From Bradyrhizobium sp. 141 (GTDB lineage Bacteria; Pseudomonadota; Alphaproteobacteria; Rhizobiales; Xanthobacteraceae): a stretch of 64,000 bases of DNA. The notes beneath the pieces are model-generated. The model was not told the DNA's origin. It did not search any database and was given only the letters and a program-made list of their open reading frames with translations. The translations under genes were made by a program, and so were the position numbers. Each line of letters starts with the position of its first letter. The stretch's first letter is position 1. Positions 34,862-44,567 of this stretch are shown here, one piece after another. The stretch is from the NCBI RefSeq assembly GCF_023074055.1, contig NZ_JADPKR010000013.1, forward strand, positions 124,001 to 188,000. The letters are read 5' to 3'.

Positions 34862-35749
34862 CTAGTGCGGCGCGTCGAGAAATTTCGTCACCAGCGGCGA
34901 CCAGATCGGAATGGCATCCGGAGAGCCGATGAAGAAATGTCCTTCGTTGCCGAATGGCGGCATCAGATGGTACTCGGCCTTGCCCCCGGCGGCAGTGAAG
35001 GCGTCGTGCATGCGCTTCGACAGCTCGGGGCCGAAGAAGGTGTCGTTTTCGATATAGATCCACAGCATCGGAACGCGCGAAGTGCGGCCGAAATTCGCGG
35101 TCGCCTCGACGAGCTTGCCCGGCGCGCAGTTGTTGTTCGGCTTGCCGCCGACACGGCCGCCACGGCCGGCGGCGAAGGTGATGATCGCCTTGACCTGCGG
35201 CGGGTTCACGCTGGACAGCGCAATCGAGGCCCAGCCGCCGGCGGATTGCCCGACGACAATGACATCCCTGGGCACGATGCGCTTCTCGGCAGCCAGATAG
35301 TCGATGATCCAGAGATCGACCTGCGCCACCGCCAGGCCGGCGTCGCGGAAATTAGGGTTGGTGCACTTGCCGACCTTGGAAAAGAACGGGCCGTAAATCC
35401 CGCGCTCGGGGACGTCGATGGCTGAGGCGCCATACCCAGTCCCCACGGGCGCCACCACCAGGGAGCCGCGTTTTGCGAACCATTTTGCGGCGTCGCGGAA
35501 TTCCACCAGCGGAAAGAAGCTGCGGTCCGTCGGATTGAGTGAGACCCCGTGGTTCATTATGACGAGCGGGAATGGCCCGTCGCCGACCGGACGGACCAGG
35601 TAGGCGAACATCGGTAGCGGCAGTGGCAGCGCCCAGATCTCTTCCTGGATCCGGATGTCTTCCTCCGCGCGTGCGGTCGCGGTGAAAACGGCGAGCATCA
35701 GCAGCAAGGCCGCGAACCACCTGAGCGCCGGGCTGACGGGTTGCTGCAT
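34862..35749 (-). CDS. exported alpha/beta hydrolase (dienelactone hydrolase-like)
   Basis: 295 residues. Signal peptide MQQPVSPALRWFAALLLMLA region, cleaved near ATARA. Hydrolase features: VIMNHGVSLNP oxyanion loop, nucleophile elbow VVGQSAGGWAS, acid region IYIENDTFFGP and catalytic His in GNEGHFF. Two cysteines (KVGKCTNP, NNNCAPG) could form a disulfide. It lies 12 bp after the AspT-type transporter gene and 29 bp before the IalB gene. Periplasmic esterase or peptidase-like activity; substrate unknown. Confidence 0.8.
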   Translation of the reverse strand: MQQPVSPALRWFAALLLMLAVFTATARAEEDIRIQEEIWALPLPLPMFAYLVRPVGDGPFPLVIMNHGVSLNPTDRSFFPLVEFRDAAKWFAKRGSLVVAPVGTGYGASAIDVPERGIYGPFFSKVGKCTNPNFRDAGLAVAQVDLWIIDYLAAEKRIVPRDVIVVGQSAGGWASIALSSVNPPQVKAIITFAAGRGGRVGGKPNNNCAPGKLVEATANFGRTSRVPMLWIYIENDTFFGPELSKRMHDAFTAAGGKAEYHLMPPFGNEGHFFIGSPDAIPIWSPLVTKFLDAPH

Positions 35750-35761
35750 TGCAGGTCTCCT

Positions 35762-37450
35762 TCATCCGGTGTAGGTGGCGGCCACGATGATCGGGCCGAG
35801 TACGGTCAGCACCACATTTCCGACTGCGTATGGCACCGCGACGCCGAGCACCGGCGTCTGGCTCTCCGCGACGTCGCAGGCCCCGGTTACGGCGGCATCG
35901 ACTGTCATGGCGCCGGCCAGCGCGCCGCAAGTAATGACAGGGTTCATGCGCAGCACGTGGCGTGCAAACAGCGTCGCGACGATCAGCGGCACGATCGTGA
36001 TGACGAGGCCCATGCCGACCAGAAGCAATCCGTGAGCCTGGATCGCAGCCCAGGCGGCGGCGCCGTTGCCTAGCCCGATCGCCGCGATGAAGCCGCCGAG
36101 TCCGAGATCGCTCAGGGTTTGCTGCGCAGGCCGCGGCATTGCTCCCATGGTCGGCTTGCGCGACCGCAGCCAGCCGCAGACAAGGCCGGCAATCAGCGCG
36201 CCCCCGCCGCCGCCAAGCGTGAGTGCGACGCCGCCGATCTTGAAACTGACGAGCCCCGCGAGCAGGCCGGTCGCAATGCCGGCGGCAAGAAATGCGATGT
36301 CGGTGCGATCGTCGGAACGCAGGATCTGGCCGACTGCCGTTGCCGCACGTTCGATGTTGCGCGTGCTGCCGACCAGGGTCATGACATCGCCGACATAAAT
36401 CCGCGTGTCCGCGCTCAAAGGCACCTCGCGGCCCATACGGGTGAGGGCGCGCAGAAAAACACCCCGGGCGTCGGTCCCGACGCGCGACGCGACCTCCTGG
36501 ATGGAGCGACCGTGAAGATTGCGATCGTCCACGAGTACTTCGAGCACGTTGCCCGGTATCGTCTTTAGGATCTCATCTGCATCGATCTCGGTGCCCATGA
36601 TCGGTTTTGCCGCGACAATGACGGCAGTGCGACCGGCGAGGACGATGTCGTCGCCGGCTTCGAGCACAGTGTCGAGATGCGGTTCGATGTCGGCGCCTCC
36701 GCGGACGATGCGCTCGACGACCGTGCGGCTTCCGATCTCCTCCTCGACCGACCGAACCGTGCGGCCGGCGGCTGCGGTCACGCGGTAGGCGCGCGCCTGG
36801 AACTTGCGGTAGGAGAGATTTTCGCTTTTGGGCGGATCGCTGCCGGCAAGCTCCGCCTCGAGCTTCTTGGCCTCCACCTTCAGATCGATCCCCATCAGCT
36901 TGGGGGCAACGAAGGGGACGAACAGCAGTGTCAGGATATAGCCGAGGACATAGGTGACGGCATAACCCGCCGCGATGTTCGCCTCCTGCTGACCGAGCAC
37001 ATCCTTGGGCAGGCCGAGCTGGGCCAGAGCGCCCGACGCGGTGCCGATGACCGAGGATTGCGTCAGTGCTCCGGCCGCGATTCCGGAAGCGGTGCCAGGA
37101 TCTAGCCGGAAGCCGTGCGCGAACAACAAGACGACTGCGAGACCGGTGCCCCCCAGCACCAGCGCCAGGGCGACCTGGGCAAGGGTACGGAAGCTCAAGG
37201 AAGCGAAGAATTCCGGTCCTGACCGAGAGCCGATCGTGAACACGAACAGGCTGAACAGGATGACGCGCAACAGCGACGGAAACGTGAACGTTCCGAGCTG
37301 CCCCATCAGCACCGCGACGACCAGGATACAGGCGGTGGTCCCTATCGAGAAGCCGCGAACCCTGATGCGGCCGAGGATCGTGCCGATGGCGACCGCCAGC
37401 AGCAGGAATATTTCCGGAGCGGTGGTGATGATCCACCTGACGGTGTCCAT
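35762..37450 (-). CDS. AspT/YidE/YbjL-family antiporter (first copy)
   Basis: 562 residues. Two blocks of about five to six membrane segments flank a cytoplasmic region (about 200-370) with two TrkA-C (RCK_C) domains, visible as RTVRSVEEEIGSRTVVERIV with GDDIVLAGRT and then GRSIQEVASRVG with VGDVMTLVGS. This is the layout of the aspartate:alanine exchanger AspT. AspT exchanges a dicarboxylic amino acid for its decarboxylation product and so generates proton motive force. A second copy at 42847 adjoins a decarboxylase gene. Its start is 61.5 bp from the centre of the FixK box at 37505. Confidence 0.88.
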   Translation of the reverse strand: MDTVRWIITTAPEIFLLLAVAIGTILGRIRVRGFSIGTTACILVVAVLMGQLGTFTFPSLLRVILFSLFVFTIGSRSGPEFFASLSFRTLAQVALALVLGGTGLAVVLLFAHGFRLDPGTASGIAAGALTQSSVIGTASGALAQLGLPKDVLGQQEANIAAGYAVTYVLGYILTLLFVPFVAPKLMGIDLKVEAKKLEAELAGSDPPKSENLSYRKFQARAYRVTAAAGRTVRSVEEEIGSRTVVERIVRGGADIEPHLDTVLEAGDDIVLAGRTAVIVAAKPIMGTEIDADEILKTIPGNVLEVLVDDRNLHGRSIQEVASRVGTDARGVFLRALTRMGREVPLSADTRIYVGDVMTLVGSTRNIERAATAVGQILRSDDRTDIAFLAAGIATGLLAGLVSFKIGGVALTLGGGGGALIAGLVCGWLRSRKPTMGAMPRPAQQTLSDLGLGGFIAAIGLGNGAAAWAAIQAHGLLLVGMGLVITIVPLIVATLFARHVLRMNPVITCGALAGAMTVDAAVTGACDVAESQTPVLGVAVPYAVGNVVLTVLGPIIVAATYTG

Positions 37451-37504
37451 GTGGCAATCCCCCGGCGCTTTGGGCTGATATGATTTGCGGCGCGGAGCGA
37501 TTGC

Positions 37505-37518
37505 TTGATCCAGATCAA
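37505..37518. promoter_or_regulatory. FixK/FNR-type box (TTGATCCAGATCAA) in a divergent promoter
   Basis: Core identical to the boxes at 17180 and 46531. Its centre is 61.5 bp from the leftward AspT-like start and 63.5 bp from the rightward DUF1275 start, so it can serve both units. Confidence 0.78.
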
Positions 37519-37574
37519 GCCCCGTTGGCGACGGGATGCCGCTATGAGTTCATGCAGTTATTGCGACAGCCGAC

Positions 37575-38255
37575 ATGAGCACTCTGGACGTCGCAGCCGG
37601 CGTGGTGCGCCCCGAGGAGACCGTCGAGGTGGTGCTGCTGCTGGCCTTTGCCGGCGGCTATATCGACGCCTATACCTGGATCATCCATGGCGTATTGGCG
37701 AACGCCCAGACCGCCAATCTGATATTTCTCTGGGGCTACGCGACCGCCGGCAATTGGGCGAAGGCATTTCACTTCGTGCCGCCGATCCTCGCCTTCGCGG
37801 TGGGCATCGTCATCGCGGCATGGCTCCGTCGCGCCACCGGCGAACGGGCTGGCGCGGTCAGCACCTTGATCGAGATCCTGTTGTTGGTTTCAATCGGCAT
37901 TGTACACAACCGGATTCCTGATCTTGCAGGTACGCTCGGTATTTCGCTCGTCGCCGCGATGCAAACCGCCATCTTCACCAAGGTGGAAGGCGTCCTTTGC
38001 AGCACCGTGATGATCACGGGCAATATGCGCCAGGCGGTCGAGAATATGTTTGCCGTAACATCCGGCAACGCGCCGGTCGGAACACTGCGCCGCTCAGGCA
38101 TCTTCGCCGCCTTGTGCGCCGTGTTTGGCTTTGGCGCGGCGGTCGGCGCCTTAGCCACCAAAAGCATCCCAGATCTCGCGCTCGGCATTCCCGTGGTTGC
38201 ATTGCTCGCCGTATTGCTGCGCTGCGAGGCGACGCCCCGCGAGGTGGCGTCGTGA
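37575..38255 (+). CDS. DUF1275 (YoaK-like) membrane protein
   Basis: 226 residues with about six membrane segments. The start EVVLLLAFAGGYIDAYTWIIHGVLANAQTANL and the later SLVAAMQTAIFTKVEGVLCSTVMITGNMRQ are the two signature blocks of DUF1275. Function unknown; members are inner-membrane proteins in many proteobacteria. Coupled by GTGA overlap to the SulP gene. Confidence 0.87.
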   Translation: MSTLDVAAGVVRPEETVEVVLLLAFAGGYIDAYTWIIHGVLANAQTANLIFLWGYATAGNWAKAFHFVPPILAFAVGIVIAAWLRRATGERAGAVSTLIEILLLVSIGIVHNRIPDLAGTLGISLVAAMQTAIFTKVEGVLCSTVMITGNMRQAVENMFAVTSGNAPVGTLRRSGIFAALCAVFGFGAAVGALATKSIPDLALGIPVVALLAVLLRCEATPREVAS

Positions 38256-39976
38256 ACGCGCCACGTGGCCTCGGTTGGACGCGGTTCTTTCCGCCGTTCG
38301 GCTGGCTTGCCGCTTATCGGCGTGAATGGCTTCCCTCCGACGCCGTCGCCGGCATCACGCTGGCCGCCTACGCCATCCCGGTTTCGCTAGCCTATGCTGC
38401 GCTGGCAGGCCTGCCGCCGCAGGTCGGCGTCTACGGCTACATGCTCGGAGGCATCGGCTATGCCTTGCTTGGATCATCCCGGCAGCTCGCGATTGGCCCG
38501 ACGTCCGCGATCTCCCTGATGATTGCGGGTACCGTCGGCGCACTGGCCGGCGGCGATGCGGCACGCTATGCGCAGATCGCAAGCTTTGCCGCCTTTGCCG
38601 TGGCGGTGCTGTGCTTCATTGCATGGCTGTTCAAGCTCAGTGTGCTCGTCTGCCTCGTCAGCGACAGCATTCTGGTTGGCTTCAAGGCCGGTGCGGGGCT
38701 CACTATCATCATGAGCCAGTTGCCGAGCCTGCTCGGGGTTTCCGGCGGCGGCCATGATTTCTTTGACCGCGCCATCAAGCTGATGGGGCAGCTCGGCGAT
38801 GTCGCCCCGCTTGTGTTTGCGATCGGTGCTTTTGCCTTGTTGTTGCTCTTGCTCGGGGAGCGGCTGCTACCGGGCAAACCGATCGGCATCACCATCGTGG
38901 CGCTGGCGATCCTCGCCGCTACCCTGCTGGGCCTTCCGGCGCTCGGTGTGCCCGTCACGGGGATGATACCCGAGGGGCTGCCGGCACTGGGGATGCCCAC
39001 ATTCGGGCTGCTGGAGTTCGACGATCTGTTCCCGCTCGCCGCCGGATGTGTGCTGCTGGCCTATATCGAAGGCGTTTCTGCCGCCCGCAGCTTTGCGGCG
39101 AAACATGGCTATCCGCTCGACGTCAGGCAGGAGTTTTTGGGGTTGGGGGCCGCGAATCTCGCGGCCGCCTTTGGCCATGGCTACCCCGTCGCCGGCGGCC
39201 TGTCGCAATCCGCAGTGAACGACAGTGCCGGCGCGCGAACGCCGCTGGCACTGGTGATCTGCTCGGTGACGCTCGGGCTGTGCCTCGTGTTCTTCACCGG
39301 GCTCTTGACCAACCTGCCCAAGGCGGTGCTCGCGGCCATCGTCTTTGCCGCGGTGTACAAGCTCGTGGATATCCGCGCGCTGCTACGTATGTGGCAGGTC
39401 AGCCGCATCGACTTCTGGGCCGCGTCAATCGCACTCGTCTCCGTGTTGCTGCTGGGCATCCTGCAGGGTGTCCTACTGGCATCGATTGCATCGATCTTCC
39501 TGCTGCTAGCACGGGCCTCGCGGCCCAATGTGGCATTCCTGGGCCGGCTACCGGGTAGCGGCCGCTATTCCGACAGCGCGCGCCACGAAGACGTCGAGCC
39601 CCTGGCCGGCATCCTCGCGTTCCGCCCGGAGGCGTCACTACTTTATATCAACGTCGGAACAATCCTCGAGGCGGTCCTGATCGCGCTCCGGCGATCGCCG
39701 GACATTCGGCTGGTGGCCTGCGACCTCTCGGCATCGCCCTATATCGATCTCGCTGGCGCGCGCATGCTGCACGATCTGTACGACGAACTCGCCGCGCGGG
39801 AGGTCAAGTTCTGTATCGTCGGCGCGCATGCGCAGCTCCGCGACCTGCTACGGGCCGAAGGGCTCGCGGAAAAGACCGACAGCGGCCAGTGGCTACGGTC
39901 GCTCGACAGCGTCTTGGGCGATGGTCAGGCCGGTCTGACACTCTCGCGCTGCGCTGCCAATGGTCGTCAGGACTGA
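38252..39976 (+). CDS. SulP-family anion transporter with STAS domain
   Basis: 574 residues, GTG start overlapping the DUF1275 stop. SulP core signatures: AGITLAAYAIPVSLAYAALAGLPPQVGVYG and QLAIGPTSAISLM, with 10-14 membrane segments, then a C-terminal STAS domain (about 460-565, LVACDLSASPYIDLAGARML). SulP proteins carry sulfate, bicarbonate, dicarboxylates or other anions by symport or exchange. The substrate is not readable; adjacency to amino-acid antiporters makes bicarbonate or a dicarboxylate worth considering (inference). Confidence 0.9.
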   Translation: MNAPRGLGWTRFFPPFGWLAAYRREWLPSDAVAGITLAAYAIPVSLAYAALAGLPPQVGVYGYMLGGIGYALLGSSRQLAIGPTSAISLMIAGTVGALAGGDAARYAQIASFAAFAVAVLCFIAWLFKLSVLVCLVSDSILVGFKAGAGLTIIMSQLPSLLGVSGGGHDFFDRAIKLMGQLGDVAPLVFAIGAFALLLLLLGERLLPGKPIGITIVALAILAATLLGLPALGVPVTGMIPEGLPALGMPTFGLLEFDDLFPLAAGCVLLAYIEGVSAARSFAAKHGYPLDVRQEFLGLGAANLAAAFGHGYPVAGGLSQSAVNDSAGARTPLALVICSVTLGLCLVFFTGLLTNLPKAVLAAIVFAAVYKLVDIRALLRMWQVSRIDFWAASIALVSVLLLGILQGVLLASIASIFLLLARASRPNVAFLGRLPGSGRYSDSARHEDVEPLAGILAFRPEASLLYINVGTILEAVLIALRRSPDIRLVACDLSASPYIDLAGARMLHDLYDELAAREVKFCIVGAHAQLRDLLRAEGLAEKTDSGQWLRSLDSVLGDGQAGLTLSRCAANGRQD

Positions 39977-39994
39977 TCAGAATGCGCACGACCG

Positions 39995-40008
39995 TTGACT
40001 TGGATCAA
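39995..40008. promoter_or_regulatory. FixK/FNR-type box (TTGACTTGGATCAA)
   Basis: TTGA-N6-TCAA, centre 73.5 bp upstream of the decarboxylase ATG and just after the SulP stop codon. Predicted to drive decarboxylase - AspT-like - secreted protein. Confidence 0.75.
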
Positions 40009-40074
40009 TGGAGCGACCGCCCCCGTACTCACGATCCCGCATCACCTTCGCTTCAAAGGGATCGGGAGAGACGC

Positions 40075-42828
40075 ATGGCCAATGACACAAAACCCGCGCA
40101 GAAGCGCATCGACCAGTTCTTTTCCGGCCCAGGCGCACGGGCGGACGACTGGCGTGATCTCGTGGAGGCTGCGAAGACCTGGGCGCGGGTGGGCAATCGC
40201 GCGGCTTACGATGCGGCGCTGGCCGATCTCTGCATCATCGAGGAATTTCACGGCTATCCCGGTCTGCAGTTGATGGCGGCGCTTCGGGAAGCTGCCGCCG
40301 CCGGCGACGGAGCGACCTCGTTCGCCCTTTCGACGAGGATTGCCCAGGCGCTGGCCACGCGGTCCTTCCGCCAGCATGCCGGCGACTGGAGCGCCAAGGA
40401 TGAGGGCAATGGCGATGCGCCCGAACTGGTGCCGCCGAGCTTCGGCGCGCACGCGGCGCGCCGGCCCTATTTCGAGACCCTGATCGTGACCGGTGTGTCA
40501 CCCGGCCAGTGGCCGGCGCTCGCCGCCGAATGGCGCAAGCTGCGGCGTCCGGTCGATGCCTTCATTTATGAACCTGTCATCGTCGGCAGCCTGGAGGACG
40601 CCTTTTGCGCGACGATGCTCAATCCGAACATCGGAGCAGTCATCATCAACGAGGGCTTTGGCCTGCGTTCGCGGCATAACGCGCCGGTGCTGCGTTCGAT
40701 CATGGCCGCAGCCGGTCTGAACGACGAAACCGACGCGTCGGCGCTGCGGCTCGCCCAGATCATCAAGCGCGTCAGGCCCGAACTCGATCTCTACATGATC
40801 TCGAACCGCGACGTGGAAGAGCTCGCCGGCAATTCCGAGGCGGACGTGGTTCGCCGCATCTTCTATTCCGTGGAAGAACTTCTGGAGCTGCACCTGTCGA
40901 TCCTCGAAGGCATCCAGGATCGCTACGACACGCCGTTCTTCGATAATCTCAAGAAGTACGCACAGCGCCCGATCGGCACGTTCCATGCGCTGCCGATCGC
41001 CCGCGGCAAATCCATCTTCAAGTCGGACTGGATCCGCGACATGGGCGAGTTCTACGGCCCGAACCTGTTCCTGGCCGAGAGCAGCGCCACTACGGGCGGT
41101 CTCGACAGCATGCTGGAGCCGACCGGCAACATCAAGAAGGCGCAGGAGAAGGCGGCGAGGGCGCTCGGCGCCGACCGAGTCTTCTTTGTCACCAACGGCA
41201 CCTCGACGTCGAACAAGATGGCGGTGCAGGCGTTGCTCGCGCCCGGCGACATCGCAATCGTCGACCGCAACTGCCACAAGTCGCATCACTACGGCATGGT
41301 GCTGGCCGGAGCGCAACCGCTCTACGTCGAAGCGTTCCCGATGACGGAATATTCGATGTATGGCGCGGTGCCGCTGAAGACGATCAAGCAGGCGCTGCTC
41401 GGGGCCAAGGCCGACGGCCGGCTGGACCGCGTCAAACTGCTAGACCTGACCAACTGCACGTTCGACGGTCACATCTACAACACCCGCCGGGTAATGGAGG
41501 AATGTCTCGCGATCAAGCCGGACCTGATCTTCCTCTGGGACGAAGCCTGGTTCGGCTTCGCGCGCTTCTCGCCGTTCCTGCGCCGCCGCACCGGCCTCGG
41601 CGCTGCCAACGAGATCGAGGCGTGGATGCGCGATCCGAAGTCGGTCGCGGCCTATGAGAAGCAGCAGACCGAGCTCGGCAAAAATCCGTCCGACGAGGTG
41701 CTGCTCAAGACCCGGCTCATTCCCGACCCGAGGCAAATCCGCCTGCGCGTCTACCAGACCAACTCGACCCACAAGTCGATGTCGGCGATCCGGCAGGGCT
41801 CGATGCTTTCGGTCAAGGACGTCGAATTCCACACGGTCGAACAGCAGTTCAAGGAAGCGGTGTTTACCCATGCCTCGACCAGCCCGAACCAGCAACTGAT
41901 CGCCAGCCTCGACATCTCGCGGCGGCAGATGGAGCTGGAGGGGTATGGCCTCGTCGCCAATGCGATCGAAATCGCGTTCGCGATCCGCCAAGCGGTCAAC
42001 AACAATCCGCTGATCTCGAAATATTTCCGTATCCTCGGTGCCGACGTCATGGTGCCGGCACAATACCGCCAGAGCGGCTTCACCGACTTTCTCGCCCCCG
42101 GCGTCAACTGGGCGAATACGGTCAAGAGCCTGGATGATGACGAATTCTGCCTCGACCCGACCCGCATGACGCTGGTGTGCGGCATGGCCGGTTATGACGG
42201 CACGCAGTTCAAGGGCATTCTCGCCAATGAGTATAACATCCAGGTCAACAAGACCTCGCGCAACTCGGTTCTGGTCCAGTCCAACATCAACAACTCCCGC
42301 AGCGACGTTGCGCATCTCATTCGAGTCCTCGCCGAAGTCGCGGGCGAGATCGACCGCGGCCTGGCCCAGGGCGGCGCCAATGCCCGGAAGACCTTCGAGG
42401 CACGGGTCACGAGCCTGATGAAGGACGTGCCTGATCTGCCGAACTTCTCGCATTTCCACCCGAGCTTCCGCGGCGATGCAGGCGCCAAGACCAACGAAGG
42501 CGACATCCGCACCGGGTTCTACGCTGCCTATGACCTCGCGGGTTGCGAGCATCTCCGCCTCAACGATCCCGAGATCGACCGTCGGCTGAAGGCCGGTCCC
42601 GAACTCGTCTCGGCGAACTTCGTGATCCCGTATCCGCCGGGCTTCCCCATCATGGTGCCCGGCCAGGTCATCACTCAGGAGACCATCGACTTCATGCGCA
42701 AGCTCGATGTGAAGGAAATCCACGGCTACGACGCCAAGGAAGGGCTGAAGCTCGTGCGTACGGAAGCTTTGGCGAAGCTCGGCCGACCGAAGCCAGACGC
42801 GAAGCCGAAGCTCAAGGCCGCATCATAA
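40075..42828 (+). CDS. large PLP-dependent Orn/Lys/Arg-type decarboxylase
   Basis: 917 residues from ATG 40075 (GGGAGAG upstream), longer than the 710-760 typical of inducible lysine or arginine decarboxylases. The N-terminal part is a wing/receiver-like domain (to about 270). The fold-type I core has FFVTNGTSTSNKMAVQALL, LDLTNCTFDGHIYN, LWDEAWFGFARF (PLP aspartate D489) and the Schiff-base lysine K567 in NSTHKSMSAIRQGSM. The C-terminal domain carries VCGMAGYDGTQFKGILANEY and YPPGFPIMVPGQ. It decarboxylates an amino acid with H+ consumption; substrate unknown. An AspT-type exchanger gene follows 18 bp later. Confidence 0.85.
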   Translation: MANDTKPAQKRIDQFFSGPGARADDWRDLVEAAKTWARVGNRAAYDAALADLCIIEEFHGYPGLQLMAALREAAAAGDGATSFALSTRIAQALATRSFRQHAGDWSAKDEGNGDAPELVPPSFGAHAARRPYFETLIVTGVSPGQWPALAAEWRKLRRPVDAFIYEPVIVGSLEDAFCATMLNPNIGAVIINEGFGLRSRHNAPVLRSIMAAAGLNDETDASALRLAQIIKRVRPELDLYMISNRDVEELAGNSEADVVRRIFYSVEELLELHLSILEGIQDRYDTPFFDNLKKYAQRPIGTFHALPIARGKSIFKSDWIRDMGEFYGPNLFLAESSATTGGLDSMLEPTGNIKKAQEKAARALGADRVFFVTNGTSTSNKMAVQALLAPGDIAIVDRNCHKSHHYGMVLAGAQPLYVEAFPMTEYSMYGAVPLKTIKQALLGAKADGRLDRVKLLDLTNCTFDGHIYNTRRVMEECLAIKPDLIFLWDEAWFGFARFSPFLRRRTGLGAANEIEAWMRDPKSVAAYEKQQTELGKNPSDEVLLKTRLIPDPRQIRLRVYQTNSTHKSMSAIRQGSMLSVKDVEFHTVEQQFKEAVFTHASTSPNQQLIASLDISRRQMELEGYGLVANAIEIAFAIRQAVNNNPLISKYFRILGADVMVPAQYRQSGFTDFLAPGVNWANTVKSLDDDEFCLDPTRMTLVCGMAGYDGTQFKGILANEYNIQVNKTSRNSVLVQSNINNSRSDVAHLIRVLAEVAGEIDRGLAQGGANARKTFEARVTSLMKDVPDLPNFSHFHPSFRGDAGAKTNEGDIRTGFYAAYDLAGCEHLRLNDPEIDRRLKAGPELVSANFVIPYPPGFPIMVPGQVITQETIDFMRKLDVKEIHGYDAKEGLKLVRTEALAKLGRPKPDAKPKLKAAS

Positions 42829-42846
42829 GTCGCAAAGGGGACGAAC

Positions 42847-44547
42847 ATGCTAGGGTTTTTCTCTTTTTTGCAGCACAATCCTTATCTGCTGCTGTTCTTC
42901 GTCGTCGGGCTCGCCGTCTGGATCGGACGGGCCAGCATCAAGGGTTACGGCCTCGGCATGGTCGCCGGCGCCATCGTGGTGGGCGCAGGCCTCTCGGTCT
43001 GGGCCTCGACCTACGGCGTCAAGCTCGAGCTGAACACGTTTGCGAAGAGCCTGTTCTACTATCTCTTCATGTACGGCGTCGGCCTGCGGGTCGGCCCGTC
43101 CTTCATCAACAGCCTGAGAGGCGACGGACTTAAGTTTGTCGTCCTGGCAGTGGTGTCGAGCGTACTTGGTCTGGCGCTGGTCGTTATTTTCGCAAAACTC
43201 TTCGCGTTGCCGCCGGGTGCGGCCGGCGGCATGCTGGCGGGCTCACAGACCATGTCAGCCGCGATTGGTTCGGCCGAGCAGGCGGTGACATCAGGCGTCG
43301 TCAAGCTGCCGGAGGGCATGAAGGCCGAGGACGCGTCGGGCATGATCGCGCTGTCCTACGGCATCACCTACATTTGGGGCACCGTCGGCATCATCCTGAT
43401 CTGCAAATATTTGCCGCGCTGGTGGGGCGTCGACGCAAAAGCCGCCGCGAAGCAGTATGAGACTGAGTTCGGCGTCAAGGACCTCGAAGGCGGCGGCCTG
43501 ACCGGCTATCGCCAGTTCGGCCTGCGTGCCTACCGGCTGGAGAATCCGACCACGGTCGGCATGAGCATCGCAAAGTTCCGCACGATCAATCCGGAATACC
43601 GGATTTTCAATGTGGGACGTAACGGCGAGCCGCAAGGAGCCGATCCCGATCTCGTCCTCCGAAAGGGCGACATCGTCGCGCTGGGCGGCTCGACCGAGCA
43701 TCTCACCGACAAAATGGGATTGATCGGCCCGGAGGTCGCGGATGCCAAGACTCTGGGTATTCCCATGGACCAGGCCGACATTCTCGTCACCAACAAGGCG
43801 ATGGTGGGACGCACCTTCGAGTCCTTCCGCGAAACGGCAATCGCCGGCCAGTTGCAGGTCACCAAGGTCGAGCGCGGCGGCGTGCAGATACCCGCCGGTC
43901 TCAAGACCGAATTGCAACGGATGGACATCGTCTCCGTGGTCGGCCTGAAGTCCGCCGTCAACGAGCTCGGTGAGATGTGGGGCCGCATCGCGCGCACCAA
44001 CACCTCCACCGACCTGCTGACGCTGGCCACCGGCATGATCCTCGGCTTCCTGATCGGGATGATCGAATTCCCGGCCTTCGGTGCCAAAATCGGCCTCGGC
44101 AATGCCGGCGGCCTGCTGCTGTCTGGCGTCATCGTGTCCTCGGCGGTGTCGCGGCTGCGCTTCTTCGGAAACACCCCCAACGCTGCGCGTAACGTGCTGG
44201 AGGATCTCGGCCTCGTCGTCTTCGTCGCTATCGTCGGCATCAACGCCGGCGCGGGATTGCTCTCACAGCTCACGGGCGCCGTGGCCCTGAAGATCTTCAT
44301 CGCCGGCTTCATCGCCTGCACCATCCCGCCCTTCATTGTCTGGGCGATCGGTTATCACGTCTTCAAGATCAACCCCGCGGTGCTGATGGGCGGGGTGGCC
44401 GGGGCGCGGTCGCATTCCGGTCCGTGTCGTGAAGCCGCGGTCGAGATCCAGAGCTCTGTGCCCTGGATCGGATTCCCGGTCGGCTATGCCGTCTCGGGCA
44501 TCCTGCTCACCATCTTCGGGTATTTCGCAATGATCCTGGCGCAATGA
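42847..44547 (+). CDS. AspT/YidE/YbjL-family antiporter (second copy)
   Basis: 566 residues with the same layout as the copy at 35762: membrane block, cytoplasmic region with two TrkA-C domains (NVGRNGEPQGADPDLVLRKG and VGRTFESFRETAIAGQL... MDIVSVVGL), membrane block ending GGVAGARSHSGPCREA. It immediately follows the decarboxylase gene, so it likely exchanges that enzyme's substrate for its product. A decarboxylation-antiport pair of this type consumes an intracellular proton and can build membrane potential (known for AspD/AspT; inferred here). Confidence 0.9.
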   Translation: MLGFFSFLQHNPYLLLFFVVGLAVWIGRASIKGYGLGMVAGAIVVGAGLSVWASTYGVKLELNTFAKSLFYYLFMYGVGLRVGPSFINSLRGDGLKFVVLAVVSSVLGLALVVIFAKLFALPPGAAGGMLAGSQTMSAAIGSAEQAVTSGVVKLPEGMKAEDASGMIALSYGITYIWGTVGIILICKYLPRWWGVDAKAAAKQYETEFGVKDLEGGGLTGYRQFGLRAYRLENPTTVGMSIAKFRTINPEYRIFNVGRNGEPQGADPDLVLRKGDIVALGGSTEHLTDKMGLIGPEVADAKTLGIPMDQADILVTNKAMVGRTFESFRETAIAGQLQVTKVERGGVQIPAGLKTELQRMDIVSVVGLKSAVNELGEMWGRIARTNTSTDLLTLATGMILGFLIGMIEFPAFGAKIGLGNAGGLLLSGVIVSSAVSRLRFFGNTPNAARNVLEDLGLVVFVAIVGINAGAGLLSQLTGAVALKIFIAGFIACTIPPFIVWAIGYHVFKINPAVLMGGVAGARSHSGPCREAAVEIQSSVPWIGFPVGYAVSGILLTIFGYFAMILAQ

Positions 44548-44567
44548 TCACAAGGGGGGAAAGAGTT

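Noticed and set aside
41440..42723. 427-codon minus-strand frame inside the decarboxylase gene
   Set aside because: Shadow of the decarboxylase, which has its PLP lysine and aspartate on the plus strand.
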